Shown here piece after piece: positions 42,245 through 50,967 of a stretch of 64,000 nt of DNA. Numbering within the stretch: the first letter of the stretch is position 1; every line of letters begins with the position of its first letter. Location of the stretch: assembly GCA_030525825.1 (NCBI GenBank), contig JAUNDZ010000001.1:1-64000 (forward strand), read 5' to 3'. Both the position numbers and the translations under genes were made by a program. This stretch comes from Moraxella sp. GTDB lineage: Bacteria; Pseudomonadota; Gammaproteobacteria; Pseudomonadales; Moraxellaceae. The notes beneath the pieces are model-generated. The model was not told the DNA's origin, did not search any database, and saw only the letters and a list, made by a program, of their open reading frames with translations.

Positions 42245-44101
42245 ATGAAATTACCCATTTCTGTCTATACCACCATCACCGTACAAGATGCCAATGCCCT
42301 AAATGACCCAACGCACATCACAGGGGTGGCAATCGGCACATCACCTAACCGACCACGCATTACCGATACCACGCTGCACAAAGAAGTAGCAAAATATCCT
42401 GCCTACGCCACGATGGATGATGGCAAGCTGCGTATCTACACCGCCATGGAATACGGAACATCACTGGGCGTATATGAGCTGGGCATCTATGCAGGCGAGA
42501 AGCTCATTGCTACCATCAATCAAAAAAGCCGTTATGAAATCAATAAGCCCATTTTTGCCCTGCGTCATGACCGCACCTATATTTTTGATATTGTTGTCAA
42601 TCCTGCTGTACTAGATGGACTTAGAAACCGTGGGGCGTTGTCATTGGTGATTGATGAGCGAGACGACATCACTTATCCGATGGCAATGGCAATCCAGCAC
42701 AATGCAGCACTGTCTATGGTGGCATCAGAGCAGGTCATTATCAAGCAAGAGCTGATGGACTTAGCAGCGACGGCTGATGAGCATACTGAGACCCTAAAAG
42801 AACATCAAGACAAGATTGGTGAGCTAGAGGCGACCACACAATCCCATGATGAGTACATCAAGGCGTTGCAAGAGATGCCTATTATGCAGGCGTATGATAC
42901 TGCCAATGATGCTAAGCAAAAGGCAGAGCGTGCTTTGGTGCGTACTGATGAGCTTGGTGTAGATGTGGATGAACTAAAAATTGCCACCCAAAAAGCGATG
43001 AGCGAAGCTCAAAATAAGGTGCGTATCAAGTCTCGTCATGAGCATCTACTGGTCATGCACGAAGTAGATGAAAACAAGTATGAACTGACCTTGACTGATG
43101 TGGCTAAAGCATCCAATTTGGCATCAGAAGTTATCGCACGACAAAAAGAAATCGCCCGTATCCGAGAGGAATTGGAAATCCGTATGGATGCTAAAATGGA
43201 TGAAAAACAAGTCCGTGCAATGATTGCAGAAGCTGAGCTTGATGATGTCAGTCGTGATGAAATTAAGCTAAAAATTATTGAAGCTGTCGCTGGCAAGATG
43301 AGTGATGAGAGGGTGCGTGAGCTATTATCTCATAAATTAGATGTCTTGGAGGCACAGCGACTACTGGTAGCTAAGGCGGATGTCGCTCATGTCAATGAAC
43401 AGCTCGCCACCAAAGCTGATGATAAAGAAGTGCAGCTACAACTGGCAGCAAAGGTTGATGATACTGAGTTTGCTCAAATGATGGTCATCAAAGCTAATAA
43501 GAGCGATGTGCCGACATACGCAGAGGTAGCTCAGATGCTATCAGAGAAAGGCAGTCGCATTGAGTTTGAGGACAAAATCAAGACTGTTGATGGCAGAGTT
43601 TTACGCAATAAAAAGATTTTAGACGAGATTGTCCCAGAACACACAATTAATACAGAAAAAGTTGGGGTGTTAGAAAGAGATATTAAAAATTTAATCACTC
43701 TAAAAAGCCTGACTGACAGATTGGTTATTGTCAGGGATGGTGATGGCGTAGGCATCCGTTTAGATAATACACCAACCTTAGATGACACACGACTGTTGCA
43801 AGCCAAGATAGATGATGGTAATCAGCAAATCAATGACTTGCAAAAGACAATAGACCGTAAAATTAAAGATGAAATCGGCAAATTAACCGATGGTGCTAGT
43901 TTTGCTATGGATACTTTTGCTGAAGTTGAGCAGGCACTATCTAGTGAAAAAAACGCCGCCGCCGCACTTTTAAATAGTATCTCAAACATACAAAGAACAG
44001 TCAATGAGCAGCAGCTGGTTGATAAAAAACATGAGCAATTTACTGGTTATTTGACAGCAACTAACATGGCTGAAATTGTAACTTTAATTTTAATGGAGTG
44101 A
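42245..44101 (+). CDS. tail fibre protein with long coiled coil
   Basis: 618 residues. The first 150 (ISVYTTITVQDANALNDPTH, GKLRIYTAMEYGTSLGVYEL, KPIFALRHDRTYIFDIVV) form a fibre base domain related in layout to that of the collar fibre at 34,558. Residues 165-600 are mostly coiled coil in heptad form (HTETLKEHQDKIGELEATTQ; KADVAHVNEQLATKADDKE). MIAEAELDD is shared with the next long fibre gene, showing common descent. It is a rod-like segment, likely the proximal fibre, linked by the small gene to the distal fibre. Confidence 0.65.
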   Translation: MKLPISVYTTITVQDANALNDPTHITGVAIGTSPNRPRITDTTLHKEVAKYPAYATMDDGKLRIYTAMEYGTSLGVYELGIYAGEKLIATINQKSRYEINKPIFALRHDRTYIFDIVVNPAVLDGLRNRGALSLVIDERDDITYPMAMAIQHNAALSMVASEQVIIKQELMDLAATADEHTETLKEHQDKIGELEATTQSHDEYIKALQEMPIMQAYDTANDAKQKAERALVRTDELGVDVDELKIATQKAMSEAQNKVRIKSRHEHLLVMHEVDENKYELTLTDVAKASNLASEVIARQKEIARIREELEIRMDAKMDEKQVRAMIAEAELDDVSRDEIKLKIIEAVAGKMSDERVRELLSHKLDVLEAQRLLVAKADVAHVNEQLATKADDKEVQLQLAAKVDDTEFAQMMVIKANKSDVPTYAEVAQMLSEKGSRIEFEDKIKTVDGRVLRNKKILDEIVPEHTINTEKVGVLERDIKNLITLKSLTDRLVIVRDGDGVGIRLDNTPTLDDTRLLQAKIDDGNQQINDLQKTIDRKIKDEIGKLTDGASFAMDTFAEVEQALSSEKNAAAALLNSISNIQRTVNEQQLVDKKHEQFTGYLTATNMAEIVTLILME

Positions 44102-44107
44102 TGAGTA

Positions 44108-44512
44108 ATGAGTAATAGAATATTGCCAGATGAACTGCCTAAAAATGGCTTGGCTGGAGCGGTAGTAATTTTAGCACAAAGGCTAAGACAGCTTATCAAA
44201 GCTGCTGTTATTACAGTTGATACCTCTGATAGTAATTTAAACATTGAGCGTCAAGATGGTAGAGTTTCCATAAAAACTGTGGGTCTTGCAACATCTGCCG
44301 AGGTTCAAAATAAAATTGATTCACTTAATCAAGTCATAGAAGAAAATAAAAGCCTAGACCAAAATCAAGCTGAAAAACTGGTAGATATTGAGCAGCAAAT
44401 AGAAAAAAACATCTCTTTAAGTAATCAAAATTTCGAGCAGCTTAAAGAATTTGTTGGTTATCCAGATATTTACCAAAAAATCAATAAAATTTTAAATGAG
44501 GAAACATCATGA
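44108..44512 (+). CDS. small tail-fibre-associated protein
   Basis: 134 residues; N-terminal NGLAGAVVILAQRLRQLIKA helix, a short beta part, then coiled coil (VQNKIDSLNQVIEENKSLDQ). It is between two long fibre genes in late unit 9 and overlaps the second. Probably a connector or trimer adaptor between fibre halves. Confidence 0.45.
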   Translation: MSNRILPDELPKNGLAGAVVILAQRLRQLIKAAVITVDTSDSNLNIERQDGRVSIKTVGLATSAEVQNKIDSLNQVIEENKSLDQNQAEKLVDIEQQIEKNISLSNQNFEQLKEFVGYPDIYQKINKILNEETS

Positions 44513-46977
44513 TGGAAGAGAATGGTAATGCTCAATCGTTGATTGCCTTGGCTCTAGCGACAAAAGAGATAAAAGGTCAAATTCGCACCATCAATGAGCA
44601 AAGCAGCACCCAGACAGAGCAAATCTTGGCACTTGACAAAGATAAGGCTGGAAAAGATGAGGTAAACACCGCTCTGGCTGATTTAAAAAAATCAAATGAA
44701 ACTTTCCACCAACAACAAGACGATAAAATCAGCACTAAAGCAGACATCAGCTATGTTGATGACATCAAGCAGTCTTTGCAGGATAGAGATAATGAGATTG
44801 CACAAGCCTTAGAAGCCAAGGCGAGTTTGTTGTCAGTTAATGAGCTTAAATCAACCGTTGATAGCCAAAATAAGACAGTTTTGGAAAAAATTAAAAATCA
44901 TGAGCAAGCCTTGGAGCAAAAAACAACCTTGCAACAGGTAAAAACTATGATTGCTGAGGCAGAGCTTGACGATTTGACACTTGAACAAGTGCAAAGAGAG
45001 ATTTTGTCTGCCGTGGCAGATAAAGCTGCCACGCAGGCTGTCAATGAGAAAAACCAACAACAAGACGATAAAATCAGCACTAAAGCAGACATCAGCTATG
45101 TTGATGACATCAAGCAGTCTTTGCAGGATAGAGATAATGAGATTGCACAGTCTTTGGCAAATAAAGCAAACACATCAGCATTGGATGAGCTTAAAGAGCA
45201 ATTAACAACACTCGTTGGTACTGACATAAAAAACATTGCTGATGCCACCAAAGACAAAGTTACCAAAGGTGAGTTGCAAGAAGTCAAAGATGCTTTGGCA
45301 ACCAAAATCTCTAATACTGAACTGTCTGCTGGATTACAAAGTAAGGTAAATACAGCCACTTTTAATCAAAAGATGGGCGAGATTACCCAAAGTATTGAAG
45401 CCAAAGCCAATAGCACGCATACACATCAAATGAGTGATGTGGTAGGTTTGTCCAATGCTTTGAATAATAAAGCCAATGCTGTACATACACATTCATTCAA
45501 TGCCATTACAGATAGACCAGAGACTTATCCACCAAGTCAGCATAACCATACGATGGATGACATCACAGGTCTTAATGACAGATTATCTGCTTTGGTTTCT
45601 AATGAGGCTTTGCAAAACTTACTTAAACAATATTCACCCATTGCTGTTAAAGCAGCTGTAGAACAACTGCAAAATAGTTTAGCGACAAAAGCTGATAATA
45701 CACAGCTAGAGAGCTTGCGAGAACTCATTGAGTCAGTATCAGGCGAATTAAGTGGGGCAAATCTTAGTGATTTAACCAATAAAGCCAGTAAAGATGAAGT
45801 TAATGTATTAAAAAGAGAATTAACCACACTCATCAATGCTAAGGCAAATGCCACAGCATTATCTGCCTATATGACCACTGAACAAGCAACGCAGTTATTA
45901 GGTACAAAGACATCAACAGCTACCCAAGTCAATGCAGGTAATGGTCTAACAGGTGGGGGTAGGTTATCTGGTGATGTCAATATTGCTCTTGGTACACCAA
46001 GTAAAATCACTGCCAACAGTACAAATACTGTGTCAGAAAATACGCACAGTCATGAGATTGATAAGGCATCTGATACAGTAGCAGGTATTGTTAAGCTATC
46101 TCACGAAACTAACGGTACAGACAGAACTAAGGCAGCATCAGAATACGCATTAGGTCAAGCAGTCAATGCACTACAAGTTCAGGTAGGAAATAAAGTAGTT
46201 ACATGGGATGATTTATCAAACAAACCAGCACAATTTAACCCAACAAGTCATACACATCCTTGGAGTCAAATTACAGGTGTGCCATCATTTGCTCCATCTA
46301 GTCATACACACAGAATGGATGATATTTCAGGCTTGGCAAATGCTTTGGGTAATAAATTGGATGTTAGTGGCAATGCTGTCTCTGCATCTAAATTAGCTAA
46401 GACTGTAAGAATTAATGGCATTGAATTTGATGGTACTAAAAATATTAATATCCCTGTTGAGAGCGTAAATGTCATTGATAATCTGACCACCGAAAATGCT
46501 AATAGTGCTTTATCAGCCAATCAAGGTGTTGTTTTAAAAGGCTTGATTGACTCAAAAATAGATGCTAATGGTATGGTCTTTGCTGCCAGTAAGCTGACAA
46601 CCCCAAGACGCATCAACGGAGTTTCGTTTGATGGAACAAGAGATATTACTATCCCAATTCCCAATAATGCGGTTTCTCTACATACTGATAAGGGGTATAT
46701 CAAATTCCCAGATGGTACGATTATCCAATGGATAGAACATCCGATTACATTAAATAGTATAGATAATCTAACACAACATTTAGGCTTTCCTATTTCTTTT
46801 CCTAATAAAGCGGCAAGTGTTAGTGTTTCGGTCATTCATCCTTCTTCAAGCTCTAATGTTTATGCCGCCCATGTTACATCCTTAAGTAGGGCTTTGTGTG
46901 TTGTATTTTTAAGAAAAACGACCACTCAAACAGCCGCAGGCGAATACAAGATTCAAATGATAGCCATAGGATATTAA
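44509..46977 (+). CDS. distal tail fibre protein
   Basis: 822 residues. Residues 1-380 are coiled coil containing two identical 32-residue segments encoded by a perfect 96-bp repeat. Then His-rich fibre motifs: HTHQMSDVVGLSNALNNKA, HTHSFNAITDRP, HNHTMDDITGL, SHTHPWSQITGVPSF, SHTHRMDDISGLAN, and from 690 a compact C-terminal receptor-binding domain (IQWIEHPITLNSIDNL ...). The HxH motifs bind metal in trimeric fibres. It precedes a Tfa-like chaperone gene, the usual partner of such fibres. Confidence 0.75.
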   Translation: MMEENGNAQSLIALALATKEIKGQIRTINEQSSTQTEQILALDKDKAGKDEVNTALADLKKSNETFHQQQDDKISTKADISYVDDIKQSLQDRDNEIAQALEAKASLLSVNELKSTVDSQNKTVLEKIKNHEQALEQKTTLQQVKTMIAEAELDDLTLEQVQREILSAVADKAATQAVNEKNQQQDDKISTKADISYVDDIKQSLQDRDNEIAQSLANKANTSALDELKEQLTTLVGTDIKNIADATKDKVTKGELQEVKDALATKISNTELSAGLQSKVNTATFNQKMGEITQSIEAKANSTHTHQMSDVVGLSNALNNKANAVHTHSFNAITDRPETYPPSQHNHTMDDITGLNDRLSALVSNEALQNLLKQYSPIAVKAAVEQLQNSLATKADNTQLESLRELIESVSGELSGANLSDLTNKASKDEVNVLKRELTTLINAKANATALSAYMTTEQATQLLGTKTSTATQVNAGNGLTGGGRLSGDVNIALGTPSKITANSTNTVSENTHSHEIDKASDTVAGIVKLSHETNGTDRTKAASEYALGQAVNALQVQVGNKVVTWDDLSNKPAQFNPTSHTHPWSQITGVPSFAPSSHTHRMDDISGLANALGNKLDVSGNAVSASKLAKTVRINGIEFDGTKNINIPVESVNVIDNLTTENANSALSANQGVVLKGLIDSKIDANGMVFAASKLTTPRRINGVSFDGTRDITIPIPNNAVSLHTDKGYIKFPDGTIIQWIEHPITLNSIDNLTQHLGFPISFPNKAASVSVSVIHPSSSSNVYAAHVTSLSRALCVVFLRKTTTQTAAGEYKIQMIAIGY
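44709..44804 (+). repeat. 96-bp perfect direct repeat in tail fibre gene, copy 1
   Basis: Identical to 45054-45149, base for base. The copies are 345 bp apart, a multiple of three, so recombination would remove or add 115 codons in frame. Confidence 0.9.
45054..45149 (+). repeat. 96-bp perfect direct repeat in tail fibre gene, copy 2
   Basis: Second copy of the 44709-44804 repeat; identity ends one base after CACA at both copies. Lack of any silent difference suggests recent duplication or gene conversion. Confidence 0.9.
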
Positions 46978-46978
46978 G

Positions 46979-47557
46979 ATGATTAAATTTAGTCCAATCC
47001 AACAAGCATTTTATGATACCAGTTTTGAATATCATGACTTACCTGATGACTTGGTAGAAATCTCAAAAGATGAACACACCAAGCTACTAGAACAAATCAA
47101 TGATGGTCATCACATCTTAGCGGATTTATCTGCCATCAAAAGACCATCCATTCATCACCAATACATTGATGGTGAATGGGTGCTATCTATTGATAAAAAC
47201 CAAGCACAGCAAGAAGTCTGGGAAGCCATCAAAACCTACCGCCACACCATCACTCGTGGCGGGGTTTATGTCAAATCGGTGGGCAAGTGGTTTCATACGG
47301 ACGACAGCTCTCGCACGCAATATTTGGCGTTGCAAATTTTGCCTGAGATACCGCCTGATTTGACATGGAAAACGATGGATAATACTTTCGTAAAAATGGA
47401 TAAAGCGTTATTGACTGAACTGGCAATGACGATTTTACAAGCTGAACAAGCTGACTTTGCCAATGCTGAAAGGCATCGAGCGGCGATGATGGAGGCAAAC
47501 AATCCGTTTGATTATGATTTTGGTCGTGGATGGAGCGACACTTATGACCAACAGTGA
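46979..47557 (+). CDS. tail fibre assembly protein (DUF4376/Tfa-like)
   Basis: 192 residues, two bases after the fibre. FYDTSFEYHDLPDDLVEISK and DGHHILADLSAIKRP are the Tfa-type fibre-chaperone opening; NQAQQEVWEAIKTYRHTITR, GGVYVKSVGKWFHTD and DSSRTQYLALQI form a DUF4376 domain. Such proteins fold or cap the fibre tip and can determine host range. The end overlaps the next small gene by 14 bases. Confidence 0.75.
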   Translation: MIKFSPIQQAFYDTSFEYHDLPDDLVEISKDEHTKLLEQINDGHHILADLSAIKRPSIHHQYIDGEWVLSIDKNQAQQEVWEAIKTYRHTITRGGVYVKSVGKWFHTDDSSRTQYLALQILPEIPPDLTWKTMDNTFVKMDKALLTELAMTILQAEQADFANAERHRAAMMEANNPFDYDFGRGWSDTYDQQ

Positions 47558-47828
47558 ATTGATACACAGCTTATTTGATAAAGTCCGTCAAGATATTCTA
47601 TCAAGCCATCAGCTTGAATCGGATAAAGACTATTACTTAAAAAGCGTGGCAGATAGTGAGTTTTTTATTCGCAACTACTGTCCAGACTGGTCAGAACATC
47701 TTGGTTTAAACGCTTTGGGAGTGGGCGTGGATTTAGGTGTCATTAACCACTCATTTGACATTGCCTGCTTTGAGTATTGTCAGCCAATCATTGAACAACT
47801 AAAAATCGAGGCTAAAAATGAAGGATAA
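47544..47828 (+). CDS. small hypothetical late phage protein
   Basis: 94 residues from ATG 47544 (MTNSELIHSLFDKVRQDILS); a start at 47508 has no better support. Contains Trp, Tyr and acidic helices; no family recognised. Ends over the start of the papain-like gene. Confidence 0.45.
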   Translation: MTNSELIHSLFDKVRQDILSSHQLESDKDYYLKSVADSEFFIRNYCPDWSEHLGLNALGVGVDLGVINHSFDIACFEYCQPIIEQLKIEAKNEG

Positions 47829-48276
47829 GAACACTGTTTATCTGGCGTGCTATCACGGGCGAGCTGACAAACTATCCCACCGCATTTTTGATGGCATTAC
47901 CCGCTTTTTTACAAGGGGCAAATACAGCCACACCGAGATTGCCATTGCTCTGTCTGATGGTCGTTATGAGTGCTATACATCAAGTTATCGTGATGGTGGT
48001 GTGCGATGTAAAGTGATGGATTTATTTGCTGATAAATGGGAGCTGATACCATTATCCATCACACATGAGCAGGTAAAAGACTACTTTAAACATACTCAAG
48101 GAGCAGGCTATGACTTATGGGGTGCATTAGGAGCGGTGGCATTATTTAAACAATCAGATAAAAAATTCTTTTGTAGTGAATGGTGTTATAACGCCATCTT
48201 TGGTTCTGATAAGGGTTGGCGGTTTAGCCCAAGTGATTTAGCAAGTATGGTAGAAAATCGCATAAAAAAAAGCTGA
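47818..48276 (+). CDS. permuted papain-like (YiiX/NlpC-type) phage protein
   Basis: 152 residues, ATG with GAGG upstream. KLSHRIFDGITRFFTRGKYS followed by HTEIAIALSDGRYECYT gives the His of the circularly permuted papain fold, and KKFFCSEWCYNAI the nucleophilic Cys. YiiX-type enzymes cleave peptide or amide bonds; phage members are thought to act on peptidoglycan or lipoproteins. No signal peptide. Last gene of the tail fibre unit, an uncommon place for such an enzyme. Confidence 0.65.
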   Translation: MKDKNTVYLACYHGRADKLSHRIFDGITRFFTRGKYSHTEIAIALSDGRYECYTSSYRDGGVRCKVMDLFADKWELIPLSITHEQVKDYFKHTQGAGYDLWGALGAVALFKQSDKKFFCSEWCYNAIFGSDKGWRFSPSDLASMVENRIKKS

Positions 48277-48288
48277 TGATATTGAATC

Positions 48289-48327
48289 GGAACACCCAAA
48301 AACAACCCTAAATCCTTACTTTATGAT
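48289..48327 (+). promoter_or_regulatory. late promoter 10 (GGAAC box + TATGAT)
   Basis: TCGGAACA with G at 48289 and TATGAT at 48322-48327; 28 nt between. No terminator hairpin overlaps it. It drives the capsid-sheath unit. Confidence 0.75.
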
Positions 48328-48370
48328 ATGACTGAACATATCCATGTTTATCACCAATTTAGGAGCTAGT

Positions 48371-50158
48371 ATGAGCGAACTTAACGAACAAGCTAAAAAG
48401 CATGAGCAGATGGTAGCCAGTGAGCTGCATAAAACTCGTAAATTCATGTCAAAGTATCAAAATGCACGCCAAAATCAAGGGGTGATGGCAGCATTTGACA
48501 GCTTGCAAAACGACAATCCCATCATGCCAGAATCTCTGCAAAAACTGCTAGATTCTCGTAATATTAACGGCAAGCAGGGCTTGGAAGCGGTGCTGGATGG
48601 TCTTGAGATGGGTATTGAGACCTACAAGCAGCGAAATGGTGGTGAGATGCCGCCTACCAATGTGATTTTGTCGGCATTTGATGCGGCACTTAACACCTGC
48701 ACCGAACACACCACCGACCCACAAGCCAAAGCCATCTTGGATAGCTTGTCATTTGACCATCATGAAGCAACATCGGTGGTGCAGGCAGCAGCACAAGTTA
48801 CCATCATGACGAACATCGCCAATGCCTTGCCTATCGTGGCACAGCTGCCAAACCCAACAGGCTCAAATGAAGTGCCTTTGGTCTATGGTCGCACGACAGC
48901 GGCACACCGTCATGCCATGTTTAATGTGGGCGAATATATTGATGGACCTAAGTCAGGTCAGCCATACTTTGAGAACCGCCACACCATCACCATGAAAAAA
49001 GAGGGAAGTAAGTTCTCTACCGACATTCATGTGGGTTATAAAAAACTGGTCAATGCTGATGGTACGGTACGCTATGAAGTGGATACCGATACGCCAAAAG
49101 CACCGTTTTTGGGTGGTCGTGTGGTCATCACGGTCAAAGGTGTGGCGGTTGCCAATGATGCCAGTCGTCATCACAAGACCAAATCAGGCACTTCTGTTCT
49201 ACAACCACTAGGCGATGAGGGCGTAACCATCGGTGAAAAAACCTATCTGGTAAAAACCGCTCGTGCCGACCTTGACAACCATTCTGTTGAAGTGGTTTTT
49301 GATGAAGCAAAAGATGTGCCAGAAGAGCATGAAGTTGAAGTGCAGGTTATTTTTGACTTTGAGCGTAAAGATGCTAATGGTAAGGACTACATCTTAACAC
49401 CACCTGGTCTTGACATGACTTTTGAGACCGCATCGGTCTTTGCTGCACCAAGCCGTGCTCGTGTGGTTGCTACCATTGATGCCATCACACAAATGCAAAA
49501 TGAGCTGGGTCTGTCATGGAATGCTGCTGTACTTGGTGTCATCCAACAAAAATTCCACCTAGAACAGGCAGGTCGCCTACTGCGTGAGCAGGTGCGTAGC
49601 TGTATGTATCAAGAAGACCGCCTAGAATCTTTTGATGCACAAAAAACAGGCATTAACTACACCAACCTAGATGCCATGTTTGATGCCCTAAAAGCCAAAC
49701 TGGGCTTGGCTCGTACTAAGCTGGCAGAAAGCCTAAACCGCCCAATTCACGGCGTGGACATCTTTGTGGGTATGATGGGTGCGGCGGTATTTAACGCCAT
49801 GAGCGACAGCATCTATAAGCCGACCAATCTGTCGTATGGCGATGAAAGCTCAATCTATCGCATCGGTACACTAAACGATGGTACGAATGTGTACTTTGTG
49901 CCACGCTCTTTGGGTGTATTTGATGAGACTAAAGCCAAAACAACAGCCAGTGCATTGATGTTGCCCCGTGCCGCCAACCCTGCAATCGCACCATTTGTCG
50001 GTCATACCGCAGTTGCACCACTGGTATTGTCCGCTTCGCCTGATGCCTTTGAGCAACAAGTGGCGGTGTACTCTCGCACGGCAGCAGAGAGAAACCCGCA
50101 TCAGGACTTTGGCAATCAAGGTATGCTGATTCAGATGATTAACATTCCAAACATCTAA
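48371..50158 (+). CDS. major capsid protein
   Basis: 595 residues from the ATG with AGGAG upstream; an ATG at 48344 lacks one. Residues 1-60 are a charged, helical delta-like leader (LNEQAKKHEQMVASELHKTR) that a prohead protease could remove. The body has the order of a HK97-type fold: long spine helix near residue 430 (QAGRLLREQVRSCMY), many strands before it, and a C-terminal domain. P1 gp23 is of comparable size. First gene of late unit 10, followed by a head-associated acidic protein and the sheath. Confidence 0.7.
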   Translation: MSELNEQAKKHEQMVASELHKTRKFMSKYQNARQNQGVMAAFDSLQNDNPIMPESLQKLLDSRNINGKQGLEAVLDGLEMGIETYKQRNGGEMPPTNVILSAFDAALNTCTEHTTDPQAKAILDSLSFDHHEATSVVQAAAQVTIMTNIANALPIVAQLPNPTGSNEVPLVYGRTTAAHRHAMFNVGEYIDGPKSGQPYFENRHTITMKKEGSKFSTDIHVGYKKLVNADGTVRYEVDTDTPKAPFLGGRVVITVKGVAVANDASRHHKTKSGTSVLQPLGDEGVTIGEKTYLVKTARADLDNHSVEVVFDEAKDVPEEHEVEVQVIFDFERKDANGKDYILTPPGLDMTFETASVFAAPSRARVVATIDAITQMQNELGLSWNAAVLGVIQQKFHLEQAGRLLREQVRSCMYQEDRLESFDAQKTGINYTNLDAMFDALKAKLGLARTKLAESLNRPIHGVDIFVGMMGAAVFNAMSDSIYKPTNLSYGDESSIYRIGTLNDGTNVYFVPRSLGVFDETKAKTTASALMLPRAANPAIAPFVGHTAVAPLVLSASPDAFEQQVAVYSRTAAERNPHQDFGNQGMLIQMINIPNI

Positions 50159-50167
50159 GGATAAGCC

Positions 50168-50683
50168 ATGACAAAAACAACTGATGTACCAAATGACCTA
50201 AGTGCCTATGCTAAAACCCAAGCGTTCATCGATGTATCTACTGCATACAAGAGCGATGAAATCCGCACCAAGCTAGATGAGCTTGGTGCAGGATATTTGG
50301 CATCGGACAACAAGACCGAGCTGGTCTATCGTCTCTTGTCAGCACAGGGGATGCTGCCCATCTTATCGGATGATGACGATGATTATGATGATGTCATTGA
50401 TGATGAGGATAACTTAGACCTATTAGAAGCAGATTCTGCTGTGGTGGATGATAGTACCGCGGCACAAGCACAAGCAGCAGACGATGATGCTGATGCTGTG
50501 GTGGTGGAGTCGGTGCATTATCGCAGTTTGCTTGAACCTGCCACAGGTACACTGATTTTGCCACAAACACATACTGTCATTCGCCCAACCGCCTATGTCA
50601 GCCGTGAGCGTATCTTGGATAACCTGCGTCAAATCTCACTGATGCACCGTGATATGCTAAAAATTGTGGGAGTTGAAGAATGA
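50168..50683 (+). CDS. acidic head-associated protein
   Basis: 171 residues with an Asp-rich middle (SDDDDDYDDVIDDEDNLDLL). The first 60 form an SAP-like helix-extended-helix (IDVSTAYKSDEIRTKLDELG, ELVYRLLSAQGML) that may bind DNA. The end carries beta strands (TGTLILPQTHTVIRPTAYV). Between capsid and sheath; a head-decoration or head-tail joining role is likely. Confidence 0.5.
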   Translation: MTKTTDVPNDLSAYAKTQAFIDVSTAYKSDEIRTKLDELGAGYLASDNKTELVYRLLSAQGMLPILSDDDDDYDDVIDDEDNLDLLEADSAVVDDSTAAQAQAADDDADAVVVESVHYRSLLEPATGTLILPQTHTVIRPTAYVSRERILDNLRQISLMHRDMLKIVGVEE

Positions 50684-50958
50684 TTGAGTCAAAAACCCTG
50701 TCGCAAGCCGTGGGTATCCAGTATCGTGGGGTAACGGATTTATCTGAGACCAACACGCCTGATACCATGTCGGTGGGCATGATTGTGGGGAAGTTTTTAA
50801 GGGGTTTTCCTAATCGTCCGTTTAAAGTAACCAGCCAAAACTATCGTGCCATGCTTGGGCATACCCCAAAAAACCCTGCTTATATGGCGGTCATGGATGC
50901 ACTCAATAGCGGCATGAATGAAATTTGGGTAATTCGAACAGGCTTATACACAAAATAA
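50680..50958 (+). CDS. tail sheath N-terminal domain as a separate protein
   Basis: 92 residues: ESKTLSQAVGIQYRGVTDLS, SVGMIVGKFLRGFPNRPFKV and NYRAMLGHTPKNPAYMAVMD match the N-terminal domain of contractile sheath proteins (donor strand, then handover to the main body). It stops ten bases before the next ORF, which has its own AAGGAG. Sheath is normally one chain, so this split is odd: either two-subunit sheath or an adapted chaperone. Confidence 0.55.
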   Translation: MIESKTLSQAVGIQYRGVTDLSETNTPDTMSVGMIVGKFLRGFPNRPFKVTSQNYRAMLGHTPKNPAYMAVMDALNSGMNEIWVIRTGLYTK

Positions 50959-50967
50959 GGAGAAATC

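Noticed and set aside
42452..42490. GGAAC copies inside genes (also near 1801, 29469, 33093, 37367, 46634)
   Set aside because: They have no -10 hexamer at the 27-29 nt distance and lie within coding sequence, so they are not counted as late promoters.
6918..48327. P1 Lpa-type late promoters (inverted repeat centred near -22)
   Set aside because: The segment between box and -10 is not conserved among the ten sites; inverted repeats in some of them are terminators and are centred further upstream or downstream.
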